Positions 55,333 through 64,000 of a DNA stretch of 64,000 nucleotides are shown one piece after another. Within the stretch, counting starts at the first letter, position 1. Each line of letters starts with the position of its first letter. This stretch comes from Paenibacillus chitinolyticus NBRC 15660 (GTDB lineage: Bacteria; Bacillota; Bacilli; Paenibacillales; NBRC-103111): the NCBI RefSeq assembly GCF_000739915.1, contig NZ_BBJT01000004.1:1-64000 (forward strand), given 5' to 3'. The translations under genes and the position numbers were made by a program. The notes under the pieces were generated by a model. The model had not been told where the DNA came from. It did not search any database and was given only the letters and a program-made list of their open reading frames with translations.

Positions 55333-56379
55333 CTAATCCAGGTTAATCTTGAATTGAAGCAGTCCGACCTGCCGCATCGTTTGAAAGAGAATGACAAGCA
55401 GCGGTCCCAGGAACATGCCGGCCACTCCCATCAGCTCGAAGCCGATGTATAAGGAAACCATGGCCGCGAGCGCACTAATCCCGACCGAATTGCTAAGGAT
55501 TTTCGGCTCGATGACACGGCGGGCCAGCGTGATGACGATAAACAGCAGCATGATCTGCATAGCCATGCCCGGATCGCCAAGCAGCAGCCTGTAAATCGCC
55601 CATGGCAGAAAGACAAGTCCCGTTCCGATTACCGGCACAAATTCCATAAACATGACAAGCAGGGCGATCGCAAGCGGATAGTCCGTCCGGATAAACAAAA
55701 GGCCGATCAAGGTAAGCACATAAGTGAGCATCGACATCATGACTTGGGCATACATAAATCCGAACAAAGCCTGACGGAGGGAAAGGATCAGTTTTTCGAC
55801 TTTTTCACGGGAACGGTCATCGAACATATTCAGGAAGGATTGCTTCAATACGGGCAGCGAGTAGGAGAAGAGATAGAGGGAGAACAAGTAGACGATGAAC
55901 AAAATCAGAAGATTCGGGATGGCCGCGGCCGCTCCCAGAAACGAGTCGGACAAAAGCAGGATAAAACGTTCCAGCGCTTGGGCGGCGGAAGCCAGTCCGT
56001 TCTGCAGCCAGACTTGCATTTGGGAGTTATCGCCCGGGAAAAGGGACTCGTACATGAGTCTCGCCCTTGCGGCCGCATCCTCCACATAAGTGCCGGTTTC
56101 CTCCAGATAAACGGGGATTTTGCCCCAAAAGTTCATAAATTCCGTTACGACTTTGACGCCGATCATGGAAAAAAGGCCCAGGGTCAGCAGCGTAAACAGG
56201 GTGCTGACAAGAGAAACGGCTGCAAACCTGCGCAGTTTAAGCAGCCGCATTCCCACTGTCACCACGGGCTCCAGCAGCATTGCGGTCACGATCGCCAGCA
56301 GAAACGGCATTCCCACGGTGAAGAGACCGTACAGCAGCAGAAGCCCGAAAGCCAGTATAAGCAGGGTTTTCCACGACAC
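55333..56379 (-). CDS. AI-2E/PerM-family transporter (YtvI/YdbI-like)
   Basis: 348 residues with about seven or eight membrane helices; the central region (about 130-175) is amphipathic. YPLAIALLVMFMEFVPVIGTGLVFLPW and ILSNSVGISALAAMVSLYIGFELMGVAGMFLGPLLVILF are typical of the family, members of which export small molecules or exchange sodium for protons. It lies 17 bases after the CNNM-type gene on the same strand, so the two are co-transcribed. Substrate unknown. Confidence 0.9.
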   Translation of the reverse strand: MSWKTLLILAFGLLLLYGLFTVGMPFLLAIVTAMLLEPVVTVGMRLLKLRRFAAVSLVSTLFTLLTLGLFSMIGVKVVTEFMNFWGKIPVYLEETGTYVEDAAARARLMYESLFPGDNSQMQVWLQNGLASAAQALERFILLLSDSFLGAAAAIPNLLILFIVYLFSLYLFSYSLPVLKQSFLNMFDDRSREKVEKLILSLRQALFGFMYAQVMMSMLTYVLTLIGLLFIRTDYPLAIALLVMFMEFVPVIGTGLVFLPWAIYRLLLGDPGMAMQIMLLFIVITLARRVIEPKILSNSVGISALAAMVSLYIGFELMGVAGMFLGPLLVILFQTMRQVGLLQFKINLD

Positions 56380-56396
56380 GTGAAAGAATTCCCCCT

Positions 56397-57746
56397 TTAT
56401 TCCTCCAGTCCGGCTGCAGGATCTTTGGGCGTTTCGCTTTCGTTCTTCGTGATATTGACACGGGTAATACGAAGCCGGTCCACCTCGGCGACTTCAAACG
56501 TGTGTCCGCCGAAGACCACTTTTTTCCCTTTGATCGGGGAGCCTTCAAGCGTCTTGAACACCCAGCCGCCGATCGTGTCGACTTCCTCATCCTCAATTTC
56601 GAGATGAAGCAGCACGTTTAAATCTTCAATCAGTGTCCGTCCTTCGACGGAAGTGATGTTTCCTTTAACTTCGATGCTCGGTCTCTCATCCTCATCGAAT
56701 TCGTCATGAAGCTCGCCGACGATTTCCTCCATGATGTCTTCGAGCGCCAGCATCCCCGCCGTTCCGCCGTACTCGTCCACTACGATGGCAAGCTGGGAAT
56801 GCTTTTTTTGCATAAGCTTGAGCACCTGGCTGATCTCCATGGATTCCGGTACGCTGAGAATCGGCCGCACGAACTGCTGCAGCTCGACCTGAACCGTCGC
56901 GTCCGCGGTCAGCAGATCGGTAATGTGGACAAAGCCGATAATCTGGTCCTTGTCCCCCAAGGCCACCGGGTAGCGCGTATGCTTCGTCTCGTAGATATGC
57001 TGCAAAATTTCGTCGTAAGGCTGGTCGATGAACAGGCAGTCCATGTCCGTGCGGGGCAGCATTACCTCGCGAGCGATACGGTCGGAAAATTCGAAAATAT
57101 TATCGAACAGAAGCATTTCGTCGCGGTCGATGTGTCCGCTTTTGGCGCTCTGATTCATCAATATGCGGATTTCTTCCTCCGTATGCGCGGCATCGTGTTC
57201 ATTGGCCGGCTGGACGCCGAACATTTTAAGAAGCAGCCGTGCCGCTCCGTTGAGAACCCAGATAGCGGGAAGAAAAATTTTATAGAAATACATCAGCGGG
57301 GCCGAGGTCCACAAAGAAACCGCATCGGGTTTCTGGATCGCCAGCGATTTGGGCGCAAGTTCCCCCAGCACGATGTGAAGAAACGTCACAATAGAGAAAG
57401 ATAACACCAGCGAAATCGTCCCCGACAGGAAAGTCGAATGCCAGTTGAGCGCATGGAAAAGCGGTTCGATAATGAGTTCCGCAATCGCTTTTTCCCCGAC
57501 CCAGCCGAGTCCGAGGGACGCCAGCGTAATCCCGAGCTGGGTGGCGGACAAATAAGCGTCCAGTTTCTTAGTGACGGTAAAAGCGAATTTCGCTTTCTTG
57601 TTCCCTTCATTCACGAGCTGCTGCAGTTTCGATTGACGCACTTTCACAAGCGCGAACTCGGCGGCGACGAAGAACCCGTTGAGCAGTACCAGCAATAAGA
57701 CCAGTGACATATTCAGAAAAATTTTATCCCATTCAAAACTCCCCAA
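56397..57746 (-). CDS. CNNM/CorC-type transporter protein (hemolysin-like; DUF21, CBS pair, CorC_HlyC)
   Basis: 449 residues. Four N-terminal membrane helices of the DUF21/CNNM domain (about 5-190: NGFFVAAEFALVKVRQSKL and ATQLGITLASLGLGWVGEKA), two CBS repeats (about 215-335: RTDMDCLFIDQP, SQLAIVVDEYGGTAG), and the C-terminal CorC_HlyC domain (about 350-440). These proteins move Mg or Na ions or control such movement. It overlaps no neighbour; the AI-2E-type gene follows closely. Confidence 0.92.
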   Translation of the reverse strand: MGSFEWDKIFLNMSLVLLLVLLNGFFVAAEFALVKVRQSKLQQLVNEGNKKAKFAFTVTKKLDAYLSATQLGITLASLGLGWVGEKAIAELIIEPLFHALNWHSTFLSGTISLVLSFSIVTFLHIVLGELAPKSLAIQKPDAVSLWTSAPLMYFYKIFLPAIWVLNGAARLLLKMFGVQPANEHDAAHTEEEIRILMNQSAKSGHIDRDEMLLFDNIFEFSDRIAREVMLPRTDMDCLFIDQPYDEILQHIYETKHTRYPVALGDKDQIIGFVHITDLLTADATVQVELQQFVRPILSVPESMEISQVLKLMQKKHSQLAIVVDEYGGTAGMLALEDIMEEIVGELHDEFDEDERPSIEVKGNITSVEGRTLIEDLNVLLHLEIEDEEVDTIGGWVFKTLEGSPIKGKKVVFGGHTFEVAEVDRLRITRVNITKNESETPKDPAAGLEE

Positions 57747-57773
57747 TGGTTCTCAGTCTCCTTTGCTGCTAAA

Positions 57774-58904
57774 TTACGTCAGAATGGCCTGACGCCGTGT
57801 GAAGTCCTCACCGGAGTAATAAGAATTCGCCACCAGCAGGTTGGGACCGCAGCAGGAAACGGCCGGACAATGGCAATCGACCGTGCGGCTCAGCGGATGG
57901 TTCAGCCACCGATCAAAAACGGTCTCCAGCTTATCCTCGTGCAGATTGCCCAAAGCCGGGACGTCGGCAAAATCGGTCACGTAAACGTCGCCAGTAAACA
58001 TGTTGACGTTGAGACGGTTGCGCCCGTCCGGATCGTTGCGGACCGTCAGGTTCGGTTCGCTGCGCAGCCGGCTCAGCAGCTTCCGGTCTTCCTCCGAGCT
58101 ATTGCACGCGTAGAAAGGAAGTGTTCCGAGCAGCATCCACATCTCCGGATTGCGTCCGTCGAGCAGGCGGTGAATCGTATCCCTCAGCTGATCCAGAGTG
58201 AGGATCGGCAGATTGGATGCAAAAGAACTCGGATACATGGGATGAACCTCATGCCTCTGGCATCCGATTTCTTCAATGATTTTATGTATAGGAACCATTT
58301 TCTCGCTCGTCCGGGTGTTCAGCATAGATTCCGCCGAAATAAACATCCCGCCCTTGCTGAGCGCCACGGAATTATCCAGCATGCGGTCGTACATTTTGGA
58401 AGCGGCTTTCATTCCGACAGGCCGTCCCGAACGGACAAAACCTACTTCGTGAAAATCTTCCGCGCACGTGTAATTAAATGAAATGTGCATCACATCCAGA
58501 TAAGGGGCAATCCACTCGTACCTTTCCAGCTCCATAGTGAGATTGGAGTTGATTTGCGAACGGACTCCTCTCTCACGTGCGTACCGCAGCAGAGGGACAA
58601 TATATTCCTTTACGGTTTTCTCGGAGAACATGGGCTCTCCGCCCGTAATGCTGATCGTTTCCAGGTGCTGGATTTCTTCCAGCCTGCGGAGCGCATGATC
58701 CAGGGCAAGCTTCGGCCCTTCTTTCATGACAAGCGTATCGCCCACCGCACAATGCTCGCAGCGCATGTTGCATAAATTCGAGACCGTGAATTCCACGCTG
58801 GTTAACGTGTGACGGCCGTGCTGCTGGAGCGAACGTATCGGATCCCACGGGTCGTAGGAGGGCGAAAGTTTCTTTAAAGCCGGGACAGCTGTTCGTTCAT
58901 TCAT
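57774..58904 (-). CDS. yfkAB: Radical SAM protein, YfkAB family (CxCxxxxC motif)
   Basis: 376 residues from the inner ATG. The radical-SAM cluster motif is CNMRCEHC (CxxxCxxC, near 42-49), followed by ITGGEPMFSE, the SAM-binding region. A C-terminal CHCPAVSC motif fits the CxCxxxxC signature that names the YfkAB family, and probably binds a further iron-sulfur cluster. The reaction is not known. The frame is open to 59006, but the conserved protein and normal length start at MNERTAV; the ribosome binding site is weak there, so the start is uncertain. Confidence 0.88.
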   Translation of the reverse strand: MNERTAVPALKKLSPSYDPWDPIRSLQQHGRHTLTSVEFTVSNLCNMRCEHCAVGDTLVMKEGPKLALDHALRRLEEIQHLETISITGGEPMFSEKTVKEYIVPLLRYARERGVRSQINSNLTMELERYEWIAPYLDVMHISFNYTCAEDFHEVGFVRSGRPVGMKAASKMYDRMLDNSVALSKGGMFISAESMLNTRTSEKMVPIHKIIEEIGCQRHEVHPMYPSSFASNLPILTLDQLRDTIHRLLDGRNPEMWMLLGTLPFYACNSSEEDRKLLSRLRSEPNLTVRNDPDGRNRLNVNMFTGDVYVTDFADVPALGNLHEDKLETVFDRWLNHPLSRTVDCHCPAVSCCGPNLLVANSYYSGEDFTRRQAILT

Positions 58905-59027
58905 TTCTTCTTCACATCCGGTACCTAAATTGGGGTGATTTCCCGATCCCCCTGGAATATACGCCTCTTTGCGCAAACGTATGCCCTCTATTGTACCCGA
59001 TGCCAATGAAAAATGAAATAATCTCCG

Positions 59028-61283
59028 TTACAGTAACGGATCGCTTCCCTCCCTCGGTCCGTGGGGACGCAGCCAGCCCGGCGCCCACCAATTCAGCCTG
59101 CCCAGCAGCTTCATCAAGGCCGGAACGAGCAGGACGCGGACGACAGTCGCATCAATGAGGACAGCGAGCGCAAGTCCCAGGCCGAGTGCCTTCATAATCT
59201 CGATATCGGTAAAAATAAACGTGCCGACCACGACGATAAGAATGAAAGCGGCGCTCGTGATAAGCGAACCGGTTTTCATCATCCCTTCGGCCGTACTGCG
59301 CTCGTTGTCTCCGGTCCGGTCGTACTCTTCCGCTATCCGCGAAATGAGAAACACCTCGTAGTCCATCGAAATGCCGAAGACGACGCAGAAAATAACGATG
59401 GGTACCGTAGCGCTCACGTAACCGGTCGAGGTTACCCTCATCAGATCGGCCAGGAAACCGTGCTGAAAAACGAGCACCACGGCTCCGATACTCGCCCCTA
59501 GGCTTAATACGTTCATCAAAACCGCTTTAAGCGGGAGAAGCAGCGAGCGGAACGCCAGCAGGAGGACGATAAAAGTCACTCCCAAGACAAACATAATTAC
59601 CACCGGCAGCTTGTCTTGAATCCGGTCCAGCATATCCAGCCGGTACGCGGGACCGCCCGTCATATGAACGTCCAGCCGCTGCCGGTCCAGCCCGCGGAGG
59701 CTCCGCACCAGAGCGTCGGTCGCCCGGTCGTCGGGGTCGCTTTCCGGGACGACGCGGATCAGCACGCTGTCCCGGGCGGCCGCTGTCTTCCCCGTGCCCG
59801 GAGAAGACAGGGAAGGCTCGCTCAGCACCGAAGCCGCCTGCTCGTCGCTGAGGCCCGGGAAGCCGTCCAGCACGCTGCGGACGCCTTTCACTCCCCCGGT
59901 TGCCTTCACCGAGTCGATGTAGGCCCTCAGACGGCCGACGGATGCGGCATCCCACGCGCCCTCCGGGGCCGTGGCGAGGATCTGCAGCGGGTTCAACTCC
60001 CGCTCGTCGAATGCCTGCCCGGCCAAGTCGCCGGCTTGCCGCGCGCCATACTGCGGCGGCAGGACGTCTCCGCTCGGCGTGCTGAGCTGCATACCGCGTA
60101 TGGGCAGCATCATGGCCGTCAGCGCCGCCGTCAGCACGAGGGCCAGAACGACCGGATGGCGCATGACGAAGTAGGCGGTCCGCTCCCAGAAGCGCCGTGT
60201 CGTCCCTCTCTCCGACCACGCCTTCGGCAGGACCCGCAAGGAATTCACGTGTCTGCCGAGCATCCCCAGCAGCGCCGGCAGGAGAGTGTTGGCAGCCAGA
60301 ACCGAGATCGTCACCACGAGAATGCCTCCCAGACAGAGGGAGCGGAAGAACGAAAGATCCACGAACAGCATGCCGCACAACCCGATGAGTACGGCGATTC
60401 CGGAGAAGAAGATGCTCCGTCCCGCCATCCTGCAGGTCACCGCAACGGCATCCGGAATCTCCCTGCCTGCTCTCAGCTCTTCCCGGAACCGGCTGACCAT
60501 AAACAAAGCGTAGTCGATTCCAACCGCAAGCCCGAGCATCGTCACCATGTTCGGCAGGAAGTTGGACAGCGCGACCTGCCGCGCAATAAAGTAGGTAATC
60601 CCCAGTGTCGCAGTCAAGCTGGCCACGCCGACGATAAGGGGCAGCAGAGCTGCCGTTAATGTGCCGAAAATGATCAGGAGCACAATCAGCGCAATGGGCA
60701 GGCCGATCATTTCCGCTTTGGCGATATCGTTCTTGCTCGCTTTCTGCATATCGGCCAGCAGAGCCGGCGCTCCGCCCGTGTACACGTTCATCCCCGGAGG
60801 CGGAGTCAGACGAGCTTGGATCTCGCCGTATTTCTCCAGTACTTTCTCCACTTCCAGCTTGAGTGCTACGTTAACCGCCTGGATTTCGGCTGCCCGGGCC
60901 GATTCTTTTCTCGGGCTTTCGACAAACGCCCACGTATCTACATAAGGCAAGGACTTCAAAGGCTCCAGCGATTTTGCAATGGAGGCTTTGGCTTTTTCCG
61001 TCGTCAAATCTTTGCCGTTCCCGTCATACACGAGCTGCAGTGAAGAAGGCGGAACGCCCAGCTTCTCCTGCAGCAGGTGAAACCCCCTATCGGATTCGCT
61101 GCCTTTCGGCGTAAACCCGTCGTCTTTCAAAAGCGCCGGTACTTGACCCGCCAAAATCGCGGCCCCGGCAAAGAATAGGATCCAAACCGCCAGCACCCGC
61201 TTGCGGTACCGGTACATGGCGTATCCCCACTGCATGAATAGTTCCGACTTCGCGCTTGGCTTCATCCCGTTCATTCCGTTCAT
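59028..61283 (-). CDS. MMPL/RND-family transporter (YdfJ-like)
   Basis: 751 residues with 12 membrane helices arranged as two repeats, each with a large extracytoplasmic loop after the first helix. Signs: GFTPKGSESDRGFHLLQEKLG, MVTMLGLAVGIDYALFMVSRFREE and VIFCVVFGISMDYEVFLISRIAEEY, which carry the proton-relay Asp residues of MMPL proteins. Actinobacterial relatives export lipids; in Firmicutes the substrate is largely unknown. GGAGG lies 7 bases before the ATG. Ends 21 bases before the YfkAB frame opens. Confidence 0.92.
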   Translation of the reverse strand: MNGMNGMKPSAKSELFMQWGYAMYRYRKRVLAVWILFFAGAAILAGQVPALLKDDGFTPKGSESDRGFHLLQEKLGVPPSSLQLVYDGNGKDLTTEKAKASIAKSLEPLKSLPYVDTWAFVESPRKESARAAEIQAVNVALKLEVEKVLEKYGEIQARLTPPPGMNVYTGGAPALLADMQKASKNDIAKAEMIGLPIALIVLLIIFGTLTAALLPLIVGVASLTATLGITYFIARQVALSNFLPNMVTMLGLAVGIDYALFMVSRFREELRAGREIPDAVAVTCRMAGRSIFFSGIAVLIGLCGMLFVDLSFFRSLCLGGILVVTISVLAANTLLPALLGMLGRHVNSLRVLPKAWSERGTTRRFWERTAYFVMRHPVVLALVLTAALTAMMLPIRGMQLSTPSGDVLPPQYGARQAGDLAGQAFDERELNPLQILATAPEGAWDAASVGRLRAYIDSVKATGGVKGVRSVLDGFPGLSDEQAASVLSEPSLSSPGTGKTAAARDSVLIRVVPESDPDDRATDALVRSLRGLDRQRLDVHMTGGPAYRLDMLDRIQDKLPVVIMFVLGVTFIVLLLAFRSLLLPLKAVLMNVLSLGASIGAVVLVFQHGFLADLMRVTSTGYVSATVPIVIFCVVFGISMDYEVFLISRIAEEYDRTGDNERSTAEGMMKTGSLITSAAFILIVVVGTFIFTDIEIMKALGLGLALAVLIDATVVRVLLVPALMKLLGRLNWWAPGWLRPHGPREGSDPLL

Positions 61284-61407
61284 TCCGATTCCTCCCGGAC
61301 CTCTTGCGGCAACCGGAATTCTGCCGTATAAGCGGAATTTCCCGTAATCGCTTCTTTTAGTATGGTTCGGAGATTTCCATTTTATATCAGCCTTTGGGGA
61401 AGAAACG

Positions 61408-61447
61408 CAAAAAAAGCCGAACGGAACCCTCCGTCGACTTTCGGCTT
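61408..61447 (-). terminator. Terminator after the HD-GYP gene
   Basis: On the minus strand AAGCCGA..ACGGA pairs with its complement around GGGTT, followed by TTTTTTT. Confidence 0.75.
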
Positions 61448-61505
61448 ACAACGGGTTATTTTAAAAACAGAACGGCACTAAGCCACGCTCGCTTGACGGC
61501 ATGGC

Positions 61506-62594
61506 TTACAGGGGATGGACTTCCGTAATCATGATCGTCAATTTTTTGGACAAATCGATCTCGTACGGGGAGGCGATCAATTCACGCGCTTCGTTCTTGA
61601 TCACACGGACGACGGGCCGCTGGGGAGCGGAAGCATTAAGGTCGACCACGACGGCGATTTCGCCGGTATTGAGCGCTACGGTGACGCCGAGCGGGTAAAT
61701 GGCCACTTTATCCCGGAACAGGTTCAGCATGTCCGTATCGTACAAGGTGCCTGCTCCGCCCATAATGACTTCCAGCGCCTCGTGGGGAAGCATCGCCTTG
61801 CGGTAAACCCTCTGTGTCGTCATCGCATCGTAGGAGTCGACCATCGCGATCCATTTCGCATAGGGATGAATCTCCTCGTCTTTAATGCCTCGCGGGTACC
61901 CGCTGCCGTTGATCCGTTCATGATGCTGAAACGCGCAGTGAGCGGAAAGCAGAGGGATGTTCGCCTCGTTCTTGAGCATTTGATATCCGTACACCGTATG
62001 TTTCTCCATCTCGGACCATTCCGGTTCGGTCAGCTTAGAGGGCTTCGAAAGAATCTCTTCCGAAATTTGCGTTTTGCCGATATCGTGAAGAAGAGCCCCG
62101 AGGCCCAGCGTCATTAATTCATCCCTTTCGTACCCATGGCTCATGCCAAGCATGGTGGTGTATAAACAGACGTTAAGCGAGTGCTGATATAAGTAGTGGT
62201 CTTTAATCTGAATATCGCCCAGCATAATCATGGCGTCTTTATGACGGGATAAATCATCGATCACGTGGTCCATCTGCTGCCTGAACGATTTGCCGAAATG
62301 CTGGTAATTCGCCAGTGTTCTCCGTCCCGGTTCGTTCATCAGCTTGCGGAAGGTGGAACGGATTTCCGTGAACAGCCTGAGCTTGGTCTCCTCCGAGACC
62401 AGATCGTCCGGAACGATATCCTCCGTCAGCGCATCCTGGATATACAAATAATCGATTCCGTATGTTTTCAACCGCTCCAGCAGCGATTGCGTTAATTCGA
62501 CATTTTCCGCAAGCAATACCGCTCCCTGCTCGTTGTAAATATGTCTGCCCAGTCTCATGCCCGGCTGGCATTGGCTGATGGGTAAAAGCCGCAT
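61506..62594 (-). CDS. HD-GYP domain protein (probable cyclic di-GMP phosphodiesterase)
   Basis: 362 residues. An N-terminal region (1-120) without recognised sensor fold precedes the HD-GYP domain (about 125-320) with LLHDIGK (HD pair), HHERINGSGYP (the GYP motif with its HHE start) and MVDSYDAMTTQRVY. A C-terminal beta-rich extension of about 60 residues follows. The intact HD and GYP residues suggest an active c-di-GMP hydrolase. Start ATG at 62594 has TTTGGAG upstream; the frame opens at 62723 but that region contains the uppP terminator. Confidence 0.9.
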   Translation of the reverse strand: MRLLPISQCQPGMRLGRHIYNEQGAVLLAENVELTQSLLERLKTYGIDYLYIQDALTEDIVPDDLVSEETKLRLFTEIRSTFRKLMNEPGRRTLANYQHFGKSFRQQMDHVIDDLSRHKDAMIMLGDIQIKDHYLYQHSLNVCLYTTMLGMSHGYERDELMTLGLGALLHDIGKTQISEEILSKPSKLTEPEWSEMEKHTVYGYQMLKNEANIPLLSAHCAFQHHERINGSGYPRGIKDEEIHPYAKWIAMVDSYDAMTTQRVYRKAMLPHEALEVIMGGAGTLYDTDMLNLFRDKVAIYPLGVTVALNTGEIAVVVDLNASAPQRPVVRVIKNEARELIASPYEIDLSKKLTIMITEVHPL

Positions 62595-62670
62595 ATTCTC
62601 CAAACCCCGCGATCTGTATATTCCTCTCTTTATACCCTTACTGTATAAGATATTTTTGGAAAGAGCAATA

Positions 62671-62698
62671 CAAAAACCGCGTTTTTTCGACGCGGTTC
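62671..62698 (-). terminator. Terminator after uppP
   Basis: On the minus strand AACCGCG and CGCGGTT pair around TCGAAAAAA and are followed by TTTTTG, 90 bases after the uppP stop. Confidence 0.72.
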
Positions 62699-62784
62699 CA
62701 GGAGGTTTATTTACATGTTTCATCCAGTTTTGTAAAAAATATCTCTCCGGTTGTCCAAACTTATGGGCGAAAACCCGGAAAAAC

Positions 62785-63615
62785 CTAAGTTAGCCACAGA
62801 TAAACGATGAAAATAGCGGCCAGTGCAAAGCGGTAATAAGAGAAATAAGTCAGTTTCATCCGCTGTACGAAACGGATAAACGTCACAATGGCCAGCAGCG
62901 CGACAATAAAGGAAACGATAAAGCCCACTGCGAAAAACAAGATGTCGTCCGACGTAAAGTTTTTGTAGCTCTTGAGCAGGGAATATCCGCTGGCGGCAAA
63001 CATGATCGGAACCGCCATAATGAACGTAAAATCGGCACCCGCTTTACGGGTCACACCGTGAAGCATACCGCCGGCCATCGTCGCCCCGGAGCGCGAAAAT
63101 CCCGGAATCAGAACGGATAGACACTGGTAGAGGCCGATGATAAAAGCCTGACGATACGAAATACCGTCCATGTCCTCAACGACCGGCCCTTTCGTCCGGT
63201 CCATCTTCTTCTCGGCGATGATCATCAGAATACCGCCCAGGATCAGGGACACGACTACGGTTTTCGGGGAAAACAAATACGTCTCGATCAAATCGTCGAA
63301 CAGAAACGCGATCCCCATCGCCGGGACGATTCCCATCAGAATGTGAAGGACATTTAACCGGGAAGCTCCCGCTTTAACCGCTACCGGCTCCCGGTTGATT
63401 CCGAGAATACGCAGGATCCGCTTCCAATACACGATCACGACGGCAAGAATGGCTCCAAGTTGGATCACGATCGTGAACGTCTTCATGAGCGGTTCATCGT
63501 CGCTGATTCCGAGCAGAGATTGCGTCAAAATCATGTGTCCGGTTGAGGAAACCGGCAAAAACTCGGTTAATCCTTCCACAATCCCGATAATCGCGGCAAT
63601 CCATAAACTGAACAT
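62785..63615 (-). CDS. uppP: Undecaprenyl-diphosphatase
   Basis: 276 residues, eight membrane helices. The two signature motifs are EGLTEFLPVSSTGHM (residues about 14-28) and PGFSRSGAT (about 165-173), which form the catalytic centre that dephosphorylates undecaprenyl diphosphate so that the lipid carrier is recycled; it also gives bacitracin resistance. ATG at 63615 lies after AGGAGAGAG. The longer frame to 63675 has no ribosome binding site. Confidence 0.96.
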   Translation of the reverse strand: MFSLWIAAIIGIVEGLTEFLPVSSTGHMILTQSLLGISDDEPLMKTFTIVIQLGAILAVVIVYWKRILRILGINREPVAVKAGASRLNVLHILMGIVPAMGIAFLFDDLIETYLFSPKTVVVSLILGGILMIIAEKKMDRTKGPVVEDMDGISYRQAFIIGLYQCLSVLIPGFSRSGATMAGGMLHGVTRKAGADFTFIMAVPIMFAASGYSLLKSYKNFTSDDILFFAVGFIVSFIVALLAIVTFIRFVQRMKLTYFSYYRFALAAIFIVYLWLT

Positions 63616-63729
63616 GGTCTCTCTCCTAATAATAACAGCTGGGGACCTGTGCCGGGCACGGACAAATCCCCGCAACTATACATTTTACCCGGATCAGAGA
63701 GTCAAGACAAGTTAACCTCCCGGTATCGG

Positions 63730-64000
63730 TCAAATGCCTTCCGGCTGCCAGCGGGACTCGAAAGCCTCTTGAAAACGCTCGGGATGCTGAAGCTCCTCGC
63801 CCAGAATATCCCTCAGCAGCTCGGGAAGCAGGTACTCCACATCCGTTGCTTCGTGCAGGGATAGGTAGCCGACTCCGAACGTAAACATGTCGATCATACC
63901 GACCGTATACGACCGCTCCGGGTCCAGCGCTTCGCCGTTCACGAGCACTTCCCGGATTTTGCGCAAAGGCTTCCCTTCCGGATCGTATCGGACGGTCAAG
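63730..64000 (-). CDS. 5'-nucleotidase/UDP-sugar hydrolase-type protein, C-terminal part (cut by window edge)
   Basis: The last 90 or so residues of a protein running off the right edge. TVRYDPEGKPLRKIREVLVNGEALDPERSYTVGMIDMFTFGVGY matches the C-terminal substrate domain of 5'-nucleotidase family metallophosphoesterases (YunD-like). The metal-binding N-terminal domain is outside the window, so the assignment rests on this domain only. Confidence 0.72.
   Translation of the reverse strand, partial: LTVRYDPEGKPLRKIREVLVNGEALDPERSYTVGMIDMFTFGVGYLSLHEATDVEYLLPELLRDILGEELQHPERFQEAFESRWQPEGI

Overview
The window looks like chromosomal DNA of an endospore-forming Firmicute of the Paenibacillus type. 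It has moderately high G+C, strong GGAGG ribosome binding sites, occasional TTG/GTG starts, and spore genes (ytrH/ytrI, yheC/yheD homologues, cotJABC). No tRNA, rRNA, CRISPR array, insertion sequence or prophage block was seen. Nearly all of it is ordinary core and metabolic sequence; the accessory interest sits in a few islands.

Layout. 1-7.2 kb: dnaE (cut at the left edge), an aspartate-type aminotransferase and hisC on the minus strand, then ytrH-ytrI on the plus strand. 7.2-12 kb: a ComQXPA-like quorum-sensing locus in an unusual order. The comP-like kinase, comA-like regulator and comQ-like prenyltransferase form one minus-strand operon. A 55-aa ComX-like pre-peptide ending in Trp is encoded divergently, followed by its own terminator and a second small ORF (47 aa). 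12-17.8 kb: ytpI, ytoI, two small genes, an SgrR-type regulator and a YhdH/AcuI-type reductase. 17.9-23.6 kb: a minus-strand sugar operon joining an ABC importer (binding protein and two permeases) to a NagP-like PTS permease and a BglG-type antiterminator, preceded by a leader hairpin and a cre-like site. 24-29 kb: four consecutive ATP-grasp YheC/YheD spore proteins in long-short-long-short order. 29-36 kb: GT2, DUF2304, small DMT and GT39 genes, an NfeD-flotillin operon behind a sigma-W-like promoter, and a second GT39 gene. 36-40.9 kb: a HAD phosphatase, an RpiR-type regulator with nagB-nagA, and a ROK regulator. 41-46 kb: an MFS transporter, a Gfo/Idh dehydrogenase, a sugar isomerase/epimerase, a WYL-only protein, an orphan protein and a pirin. 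46.3-50.8 kb: a holin-like protein, an NlpC/P60 hydrolase and a 3D-domain protein, the last two each behind a ydaO-type c-di-AMP riboswitch, with a polysaccharide-deacetylase lipoprotein between them. 51-52.4 kb: cotJABC. 52.5-64 kb: a GH84 hexosaminidase, AI-2E and CNNM membrane proteins, a YfkAB radical SAM protein, an MMPL transporter, an HD-GYP protein, UppP, and the end of a 5'-nucleotidase.

Two themes recur. One is use of N-acetylglucosamine and related amino sugars (nagBA, NagP-like PTS, GH84, deacetylase, possibly the ABC importer). The other is envelope and spore building (flotillin, GT39, UppP, riboswitch-controlled wall enzymes, CotJ, YheCD). The strongest candidate for an unusual system is the rearranged ComQXPA-like locus at 7.27-11.5 kb. 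Functions are assigned by reading motifs; no database search was run.
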